Position numbers and translations under genes: made by a program. Of a DNA stretch of 64,000 nucleotides, positions 58,406 through 64,000 are shown piece after piece; position 1 is the first letter of the stretch, and the number at the start of each line of letters is the position of its first letter. The notes under the pieces are model-generated. The model was not told the DNA's origin. It searched no databases and saw nothing but the letters and a program-made list of their open reading frames with translations. Source of the DNA: Oceanicola sp. (GTDB taxonomy: Bacteria; Pseudomonadota; Alphaproteobacteria; Rhodobacterales; Rhodobacteraceae); contig CP051231.1 in the NCBI GenBank assembly GCA_017792405.1, positions 3,170,062 to 3,234,061 of the forward strand. Direction: 5' to 3'.

Positions 58406-59140
58406 ATGGCCAAGCAGCTGCTGTTTTATGAAACCCCAGCCGCGGTGAACCCCGCGCGGCACGGCAAGACGCTTGTAAAGGACACTGGCGATTTCAGCTT
58501 TGCCGCCGGGGTCAACTCCGTGCCCATCGCCGCGGCCGAGTTCGCGCTCTGCGCCGCCGAGTATCCCATTGTCTTTGCCGGCGATCCGAAGGCCCCCGTT
58601 CCCTCGGTGATCCTCGGGCTGGACGGGTCACGCAATGCCTTCATCGGCAAAAAAGGCAACTGGCTGGGCAGCTACGTTCCGGCCTACATCCGCCGCTACC
58701 CCTTTGTCCTGTCGCAGCAGGACAAGACCGGCACCCAGACCCTGCACATCGATGACAGCGCCGCCTGTCTTGCGACCAAGGGCAAGGGCGAGGCACTGTT
58801 CGATGAAGGCGGCAAGCCAACGCCCTACCTCGAAGGCGTGCTGAAGTTTCAGCAGGATTATCAAGCCCAGCACCAGCGCACCCAGGCCTACGCCCAGCGG
58901 CTTGCGGACCTCGAGATGCTCAAGCCGATGCAGGCCAACTACACCACGCCCTCCGGCGAGAAGCGCACGCTTCAGGGCTTCTTCACCGTCGACCGTGAAA
59001 AGCTGAAAGGCCTCGAGGATGATGCGGCGCTCCAGATGTTCCGCAATGACGAGCTGGAATGCACCTTCCTCCACCTCGCTTCGGCGCGCAATTTCAAGGC
59101 CCTCGCAGATCGGGTGAGCGAGGCCGCAAAGGCTGCGTGA
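58406..59140 (+). CDS. SapC-family protein
   Basis: Protein of 244 residues from ATG 58406 (MAKQLLFYETPAAVNPARHG), nine bases after GAGGAG. The SapC (PF07277) pattern is clear: FSFAAGVNSVPIAAAEFALC, AEYPIVFAGDPKAPVPSVIL, GLDGSRNAFIGKKGNWLGSY, VPAYIRRYPFVLS and DEGGKPTPYLEGVLKF. No signal peptide or membrane segment. The family name comes from a Campylobacter S-layer-associated gene, but no biochemical role is settled. Divergent from the GTA spike genes across 224 bases; possibly coregulated surface functions. Confidence 0.88.
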   Translation: MAKQLLFYETPAAVNPARHGKTLVKDTGDFSFAAGVNSVPIAAAEFALCAAEYPIVFAGDPKAPVPSVILGLDGSRNAFIGKKGNWLGSYVPAYIRRYPFVLSQQDKTGTQTLHIDDSAACLATKGKGEALFDEGGKPTPYLEGVLKFQQDYQAQHQRTQAYAQRLADLEMLKPMQANYTTPSGEKRTLQGFFTVDREKLKGLEDDAALQMFRNDELECTFLHLASARNFKALADRVSEAAKAA

Positions 59141-59142
59141 CC

Positions 59143-59961
59143 TCAGGGCCGTGCGTATCTGACATAGGCAAACCGGCGGACATCGGGCGACCAAGACGGC
59201 ACGTTGATGCTTCCCTGCCCGCCGAAGAAGGCGCAGAGCGTCTTCGGCGCGCCGCCGCTCGCGGGCATGAGTCTCAGTTCGACCTCACGGCCAAACGGAT
59301 GCCCTTCGGTGCCCGGCGGATAGGCGAGATAGAGCACGTGCTCACCATCCGGCGAAGGATGCGGAAACCAGTCCACGCTGTCACCGCCCGTCATCTCCTC
59401 GGGGTCTTCCCCGCCCGGCCCCATGCGCCACAGGTTCATCTGCCCACCCCTGTCGGAGTTGAACCAGATATGGCGGCCATCGGGGGTGTAGTCCGGCCCG
59501 TCATAATGCCCACCACCGTCGATCAGCACCGTCTCGTCGCCCCCGGCCTCAGGGATCGTGGCAATGCCGAAAACCCCGTCACGTCGGCAGGTGTAGGCCA
59601 GCCGTTCACCATCAGGCGACCAGCCGTGCCACCAGCTTGGCGTCTGCATCGTGATCCGTTCCGGCACACCGCCGTCCGCAGGCAAGGTGTATATGCAGGA
59701 CGCTCCAGCTTCACTGCTGTCTGAAATCGCGAGCCATTTGCCGTCAGGCGAGAGCCCGTGATCGTTGTTCAGGCCATCGTGCAAGCCCGTATCTATCAGC
59801 TTCAAGCCAGGCGCATCGAGCGGCACGCGATAGAGCCGCCCCTCTGCATTGACGATCAGCGCGTCCCCCGCCCAGTTCGGCGCCTCAATGTGCCGGTCGG
59901 TCTCTAGCAGCGTCTGGCTCTCGCCGGTCTCAAGGTCGAATATTTCAAGCGCGGCAAACAT
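59143..59961 (-). CDS. TolB-like beta-propeller (PD40 repeat) protein
   Basis: Beta-propeller of 272 residues from ATG 59961, sharing a base with the GH43 stop. PD40-type repeats recur: HGLSPDGKWLAISDSSE, HGWSPDGERLAYTCRRDG, PDYTPDGRHIWFNSDRGGQM, PHPSPDGEHVLYLAYPPG and PSWSPDVRRFAYVRYARP. No signal peptide, so it is probably cytoplasmic. It is the last gene of the sugar operon. Members next to glycosidases are usually labelled biopolymer-transporter TolB, though nothing here ties it to Tol-Pal. Its role with the xylosidase is unknown; oligosaccharide binding or lyase-like action (oligogalacturonate lyases have this fold) is possible. Confidence 0.8.
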   Translation of the reverse strand: MFAALEIFDLETGESQTLLETDRHIEAPNWAGDALIVNAEGRLYRVPLDAPGLKLIDTGLHDGLNNDHGLSPDGKWLAISDSSEAGASCIYTLPADGGVPERITMQTPSWWHGWSPDGERLAYTCRRDGVFGIATIPEAGGDETVLIDGGGHYDGPDYTPDGRHIWFNSDRGGQMNLWRMGPGGEDPEEMTGGDSVDWFPHPSPDGEHVLYLAYPPGTEGHPFGREVELRLMPASGGAPKTLCAFFGGQGSINVPSWSPDVRRFAYVRYARP

Positions 59962-61547
59962 CAGGTCGGGTCGTAGCTGAACCGGGTGAAATCGGCGGTG
60001 CGGCCCTGCCCGGTGATGTCGAAGCACATCATCCCCACGAAGGCCCCGGTGAACGAGCCATGCTCGCCCCGCCCGCCCTCGTCGGAAATCACGCTGGCAT
60101 CCAACTCCGGCCCGAACGGCTGCCAGTTGCCGCCGCCCTGCCGGTAAATGAACTGCTGCTTGGCGTGGTCGACTTCAACCGCCAGTTCCACCGGCCCTTC
60201 GGCCAGCGGCACCGGCGTAGCGGGAAACTGCATCCGCCCATCCGGCCAGTCACCGGGGCAGGACATTAGCATCAGGCAACGTCCCAGTTCCTCCGTCCAC
60301 GACACGACAGCGAAGTGGAACTTGTACCGATTGTAATAGGTCGTCAGCCCGGCGGCCTGCTGGTATGTCGTCGGCTCGAACACCTCCAGAGTCGTCGCAG
60401 CGCGATACCGCAAATGCTCCTGCCGCCGCGCCACAAGGCTTTGCTCGAACCAGCTGCCAATGCTCTCCCGTCCGGTCAGCCTCAGCGCCTCGCCGGTCAG
60501 CGTGAAGATCCGCTCCGGCTCCGGCGTGCGCAGCCATTGGAACTCGGGCGGAAGCTCATCCGCAAACCTCCGCTCCACGGCAACCGGCGCCCGCTGCTCC
60601 ACATCAAACGGCGCTGGCACCTCCAGATGCGCCAACGTCCCGCCACCCTCGACATAAAGCCAATCGTCCCGCCATTCGCATTTCTCGATCCCCGTCTCCC
60701 GCCCCAGCGGCGAGAACTGCCCCGGCAGCGGGCGCGAGCACAGGAAGGTGTGATAGGTCTCGCCCTCCGGCGTCTCCACGACCTGCCCGTGCCCGGTGCG
60801 CTGCAACGGCGCGTCCGGGTCATCCTTGGCAGTCAGCAGATGGGTGTCGGGGTGCAGTTCGTAGGGGCCGAACACATCGCGACTACGCGCCATCGTCACA
60901 GCGTGGCTATACCCCGTCCCACCTTCGGCCACGGTCAGGTAATACCACCCGTTCCGCTTGCTCAGGTGCGGCCCCTCCGTCAATCCCAACGCGGAGCCCT
61001 TGGAGATCACTTTGATCTCCCCATTCAGCCCCTCCTCCGGGTGCCACTCCTGGCAAAGGATACCGTCAAAGGCAGAGGTCTTCGGCTTGCCGCCGATGCT
61101 CTCGCTGATGTGGTTCCATTGAAGCACCAGCCAGTATTTCTTCCCGTCGTCATCATGAAACAGGGAAGGGTCGAACCCGTGGCTGCTCACATAGGTCGGG
61201 TCGCTCCACGGCCCTTCGATGGAGGGCGCGGTCACGATGTAGTTGTGCGCATCCTTGAAGTTGCCATCATACCGCTTCACGTCCGTATAAACGAGCCAGA
61301 ACAACCCATCGGCATAGCTCAAACAAGGCGCCCAGATCCCGCAACTGTCCGGATCGCCGCGCATGTCCAGTTGGGTCGCACGCGAGAGCGGACGGCAGGC
61401 CAGATCCCAGTTCACCAAGTCCTTGGACCGGTGGATTTGCACGCCCGGATACCACTCGAAGGTCGAGGTCGCGATGAAGTACTCCTCGCCCACGCGGCAG
61501 ATCGAGGGGTCGGGGTTGAAGCCGGGGAGGATCGGGTTGCGGATCAT
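59961..61547 (-). CDS. Glycoside hydrolase family 43 beta-xylosidase
   Basis: Exo-acting beta-xylosidase or arabinofuranosidase of 528 residues. ATG 61547 overlaps the aldo-keto reductase stop by ATGA. The five-blade propeller has the catalytic base Asp in PILPGFNPDPSICRVGEEYF (residues 5-24), the pKa-modulating Asp in SHGFDPSLFHDD and the acid Glu in ALGLTEGPHLSKRNGWYYLT. A C-terminal beta-sandwich (about 330-528) is typical of GH43 subfamily 11. No signal peptide, so it acts on imported xylo-oligosaccharides in the cytoplasm. Confidence 0.92.
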   Translation of the reverse strand: MIRNPILPGFNPDPSICRVGEEYFIATSTFEWYPGVQIHRSKDLVNWDLACRPLSRATQLDMRGDPDSCGIWAPCLSYADGLFWLVYTDVKRYDGNFKDAHNYIVTAPSIEGPWSDPTYVSSHGFDPSLFHDDDGKKYWLVLQWNHISESIGGKPKTSAFDGILCQEWHPEEGLNGEIKVISKGSALGLTEGPHLSKRNGWYYLTVAEGGTGYSHAVTMARSRDVFGPYELHPDTHLLTAKDDPDAPLQRTGHGQVVETPEGETYHTFLCSRPLPGQFSPLGRETGIEKCEWRDDWLYVEGGGTLAHLEVPAPFDVEQRAPVAVERRFADELPPEFQWLRTPEPERIFTLTGEALRLTGRESIGSWFEQSLVARRQEHLRYRAATTLEVFEPTTYQQAAGLTTYYNRYKFHFAVVSWTEELGRCLMLMSCPGDWPDGRMQFPATPVPLAEGPVELAVEVDHAKQQFIYRQGGGNWQPFGPELDASVISDEGGRGEHGSFTGAFVGMMCFDITGQGRTADFTRFSYDPT

Positions 61548-62596
61548 CGCTGCGCCGCGAATTTCGTCTGTTCCGCCGACTGCGCCCAGAGGTTGATCGC
61601 CTCCTCGTCGGCGTACTCGTCGATCTCCACCAGCTCGGCCTCCGAGAACTCGAGGTTCCCCACCGCGCCCGCGCAATCAACCACCTGGCTCGGCTTGCTC
61701 GCCCCGATCAGCGCCGTGGTGATCCCGCCACCGCGCAGCACCCAGGCAATCGCCATTTGTGCCAGCGTCTGGCCGCGCCGCTCCGCAATCGAATTGAGCG
61801 CCCGGATGTTCTCGATCGCCCGCTCGCTCAGCATCTCGCTGCGCAGACTCTTGCCCTGCGTCGCGCGGCTGCCCTCGGGCACGCCATTCAGATACTTTGC
61901 CGTCAGCATCCCCTGCGCCAGAGGGGTGAAAGCAATTGATCCAACGCCCAATTCCGCCAGCGTGTCCTTCAGCCCATCCCGCTCGACCCAGCGGTTGATC
62001 ATGTTGTAGCTCGGCTGGTGGATCAGGCAGGGCGTGCCAAGATCGCGCAGGATCGCCACCGCCTCCCGCGTCCGTTCTGAATTATACGACGAAATCCCCG
62101 CATAGAGCGCCCTCCCCGACCGCACGATGTAATCCAGCGCGCCCATGGTCTCCTCCAGCGGCGTGTCCGGGTCGAAGCGGTGCGAATAGAAGATATCGAC
62201 GTAATCCAGCCCCATACGCTTCAGCGACTGGTCGCAACTGGCCACCAGATACTTGCGGCTTCCCCACTCCCCATAAGGCCCCGGCCACATGCCATAACCC
62301 GCCTTCGACGAGATGATGAGCTCGTCTCGATAGGGTGCAAAATCGGTCCGCAGGATCTCGCCAAAGGCCTGTTCCGCCGCGCCGGGGCGAGGGCCGTAGT
62401 TATTGGCCAGATCAAAATGGGTGATCCCGTGGTCAAAGGCCGTCCGGCAGATCTCCCGCTTGGTCTCGTGGGGCGCGTCATCGCCGAAGTTGTGCCACAG
62501 CCCAAGCGACACGGCGGGCAGCTTCACCCCCGACTTGCCGCAGCGGCGATACTCCATCCGCTCGTACCGGTCCTCCGCGGCGGAATACACACTCAT
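61544..62596 (-). CDS. Aldo/keto reductase (L-glyceraldehyde-3-phosphate reductase-like)
   Basis: NAD(P)H-dependent reductase of 350 residues in the AKR14/YghZ group. The catalytic tetrad is Asp62 and Tyr67 (HFDLANNYGPRPG), Lys98 (LIISSKAGYGMWPGPYGEWG) and His139 (FYSHRFDPDTPLEETMGAL). The NN-YGP and MWPGPYG pieces are marks of the YghZ group. Overlaps both neighbours by ATGA. In this operon it could reduce a sugar aldehyde released by the xylosidase. Confidence 0.9.
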   Translation of the reverse strand: MSVYSAAEDRYERMEYRRCGKSGVKLPAVSLGLWHNFGDDAPHETKREICRTAFDHGITHFDLANNYGPRPGAAEQAFGEILRTDFAPYRDELIISSKAGYGMWPGPYGEWGSRKYLVASCDQSLKRMGLDYVDIFYSHRFDPDTPLEETMGALDYIVRSGRALYAGISSYNSERTREAVAILRDLGTPCLIHQPSYNMINRWVERDGLKDTLAELGVGSIAFTPLAQGMLTAKYLNGVPEGSRATQGKSLRSEMLSERAIENIRALNSIAERRGQTLAQMAIAWVLRGGGITTALIGASKPSQVVDCAGAVGNLEFSEAELVEIDEYADEEAINLWAQSAEQTKFAAQR

Positions 62597-63714
62597 GCCA
62601 GCAGCGCCTTCGCCGCATCCGGCCCCAGCGCGGCGGGCCGCTCGCAGGTGGTCGCAATATCAAATGCTCGGCCCTCTTCGCCCGCTCTCAGGATCGAGGT
62701 CATCACATCCACCACATGGGTCGCAAAATCGTCCGAGCAGCGGTGCGGGCGCCCTTCTAGGATCGCCTGCGCCATATCGGCCAGCCCCGCCGTGCGATAG
62801 TTCGCCCGCCCGTTGTCATTAGCCTTGGAGAACGGATGCGCCCACTCCCCGGAGATGTTAGTGAACACGCCCTTCTCCGTCACCCGCACCTCGCCGCCAA
62901 AGAAGTTGGGGTCCGGCACATGCAGCGTGCCCTCGGTGCCATAAAGCTCCATGTTCGAATGCCCGTGCTGCCACACGTCCCAGCTGGCGATAAAGGTCAC
63001 CTGCGCACCGCTCGCGAACTGCAAGATCGAGTGAATCGTGGTCGGCGTCTCCACCTTGATCTTCTCGCCATGACGCGGTTGCGAGGTAATGGTGCGATAC
63101 TCATTCGCGCTCGAACTCATCGCCACCACGCGGCTCACCGGCCCCAGCAGTTGCACGAGGTTGCTCACGTAATACGGCCCGATATCCAGCACCGGCCCGG
63201 CCCCCGGCTGGAAAAAGAAATCGGGGTTCGGGTGCCACATCTCCATGCCCGCGCTCTGCACGAAGCAGGTGCCGGAGGTCACGCGCCCCACCGCCTCGCT
63301 GTCCACCAGATGCCGCGCCAACTGGTGCGCCCCGCCGAGGAAGGTATCGGGCGCCGATCCCACCCGCAGGCCCATCTCGCCCGCGATCGCCTTCAGCGCC
63401 TCGCCCTCCTCCAGCGTCAGCACAAATGGCTTTTCCGAGTACACATGTTTGCCCGCCTCCAGCACGCGCTTCGACACCTCGAAATGCGCATTGGGCACCG
63501 TCAGGTTCACCACCACATCCACGTCATCCGCCGCCAGCAGCCCGTCGATGCTCTCCGCCCGTAGGCCAAACTCCCCGGCCCGCGCCTTGGCGGCCTCTTC
63601 GTTCAGGTCCGCGCAGGCCCGCATCTCGATGCCTTTGAAAAGCGGCGCGAGGCGCATGTAGGCGGCCGAGATGTTGCCGCAGCCGATCACGCCAATTCCG
63701 AGTGTATCCGCCAT
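62593..63714 (-). CDS. Gfo/Idh/MocA-family oxidoreductase
   Basis: NAD(P)-dependent sugar or cyclitol dehydrogenase of 373 residues from ATG 63714. The Rossmann motif is GIGVIGCGNISAAYM (residues 6-20), the conserved EKP lies at 94-96 (YSEKPFVLT), and the C-terminal substrate domain has PNPDFFFQPGAGPVLDIGPY with the usual GG/G-x-x-D-x-G-x-H-like placement (DIGPYYVSNL). It overlaps the aldo-keto reductase gene by ATGA and follows a TIM-barrel gene by three bases. It could serve the xylose-type pathway here; I see no link to the moc-like genes 25 kb away. Confidence 0.9.
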   Translation of the reverse strand: MADTLGIGVIGCGNISAAYMRLAPLFKGIEMRACADLNEEAAKARAGEFGLRAESIDGLLAADDVDVVVNLTVPNAHFEVSKRVLEAGKHVYSEKPFVLTLEEGEALKAIAGEMGLRVGSAPDTFLGGAHQLARHLVDSEAVGRVTSGTCFVQSAGMEMWHPNPDFFFQPGAGPVLDIGPYYVSNLVQLLGPVSRVVAMSSSANEYRTITSQPRHGEKIKVETPTTIHSILQFASGAQVTFIASWDVWQHGHSNMELYGTEGTLHVPDPNFFGGEVRVTEKGVFTNISGEWAHPFSKANDNGRANYRTAGLADMAQAILEGRPHRCSDDFATHVVDVMTSILRAGEEGRAFDIATTCERPAALGPDAAKALLA

Positions 63715-63717
63715 CGC

Positions 63718-64000
63718 TCAAAACCCCTTCACGGCTTCGAACGACCGCTGCGCAAAGCGGCGCGCATCGTTTGGCTTGTCGTGCTCCATCACGAACAGGT
63801 CCACGCCCGCGCCCTCCAGCGCCGCCATCAGCCCCGGCCAGTCCATCACGCCATGGCCCACATCGGCCCATCCGTCCTCGTCGGCGCACTCGCCCTCGGG
63901 GGCGATGTCCTTCACATGGGCGGTGGTGATCCGGTCCTTGTGATCGGCGATCCACTTCAGCGGGTCTGCCCCGCCGCGCACCACCCAGGCCACGTCCATC
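63718..64000 (-). CDS. Sugar phosphate isomerase/epimerase, C-terminal part
   Basis: Only the last 94 residues of a xylose-isomerase-like TIM barrel are inside the window; the N-terminus lies beyond base 64000. LDVAWV-type motif (MDVAWVVRGGADPLKWIADH, the Met being internal) begins the fragment, then ITTAHVKDIAPEGE with a metal His and Asp, and LFVMEHDKPNDARRFAQRSF with a metal Glu. The stop (63718) is three bases upstream of the Gfo/Idh gene in transcript order. Pairing of this family with Gfo/Idh oxidoreductases is common in sugar and cyclitol catabolism. Confidence 0.85.
   Translation of the reverse strand, partial: MDVAWVVRGGADPLKWIADHKDRITTAHVKDIAPEGECADEDGWADVGHGVMDWPGLMAALEGAGVDLFVMEHDKPNDARRFAQRSFEAVKGF

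Noticed and set aside
60315..62009. 564-codon frame antisense to the GH43 and aldo-keto reductase genes
   Set aside because: No motif, spans two real genes on the other strand, and has Arg/Pro/Leu-rich mirror composition.
62593..63714. MocA partner for the moc-like cluster
   Set aside because: It is 24 kb away, translationally coupled to a xylosidase-type operon, and the family is too broad to infer cyclitol use.
1..64000. tRNA, rRNA, CRISPR arrays, prophage or integrase genes
   Set aside because: None seen by reading both strands; no direct-repeat arrays, tRNA arms or transposase motifs were found, though small RNAs cannot be excluded by eye.

Overview
The window is 64 kb of high-GC DNA with dense, overlapping gene strings and no tRNA, rRNA, CRISPR array or intact insertion sequence that I could see. 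The gene content points to an alphaproteobacterium of the Rhodobacterales (roseobacter type): four TRAP transporters, a Rhizobium-like malonate (mat) operon, an frcRBCAK-like fructose operon, a CtrA-type site, and a pair of genes resembling the head spike of the Rhodobacter gene transfer agent (GTA). The organism is an inference; no taxonomic marker gene is present.

Layout. 1-1213: N-terminal part of a TonB-dependent receptor. 1674-9048: one operon with a two-subunit aconitase-X family dehydratase, a TAXI TRAP transporter, an FAD oxidoreductase and an Fe(II)/2-oxoglutarate dioxygenase, followed by a convergent LysR gene. 10175-15128: DctPQM TRAP transporter, HMG-CoA-lyase-like enzyme and CoA transferase, with a divergent LysR gene. 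16185-22678: malonate operon, with regulator, TRAP transporter, malonyl-CoA decarboxylase and malonyl-CoA synthetase. 22685-27104: GntR regulator, short-chain dehydrogenase and a second TAXI TRAP system. 27130-32087: frcRBCAK-like fructose ABC operon. 32131-39857: a sugar/inositol-type ABC transporter, a TIM-barrel isomerase, a Rieske ferredoxin, a membrane di-iron oxygenase and two paralogous LacI regulators; together these resemble the rhizopine (moc) catabolic genes. 39869-45858: iron-siderophore or heme uptake (FecBCDE type), DUF2218 and a TonB receptor. 46051-55795: exopolysaccharide genes (glycosyltransferases, polymerase, flippase, two acetyltransferases and an unusual nucleotidyltransferase-kinase-kinase fusion). 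55969-58181: GTA head-spike-like genes. 58406-59140: SapC-family gene. 59143-64000: start of a sugar operon with GH43 xylosidase, aldo-keto reductase, Gfo/Idh oxidoreductase and a TIM-barrel protein cut by the window end.

How the parts fit. Most of the first 45 kb is a string of uptake-plus-catabolism cassettes, each with a periplasmic binding protein, a permease, a few enzymes and a one-component regulator. In all five cassettes with a gap between the binding-protein and permease genes, that gap holds one or two perfect stem-loops, suggesting a shared means of setting unequal protein levels. The last 18 kb is about the cell surface. A CtrA-like site precedes the first glycosyltransferase, two acetyltransferases could decorate the polysaccharide, and the adjacent spike genes encode an SGNH-hydrolase-like protein. 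This suggests, but does not prove, a functional tie between surface polysaccharide and GTA particle adsorption.
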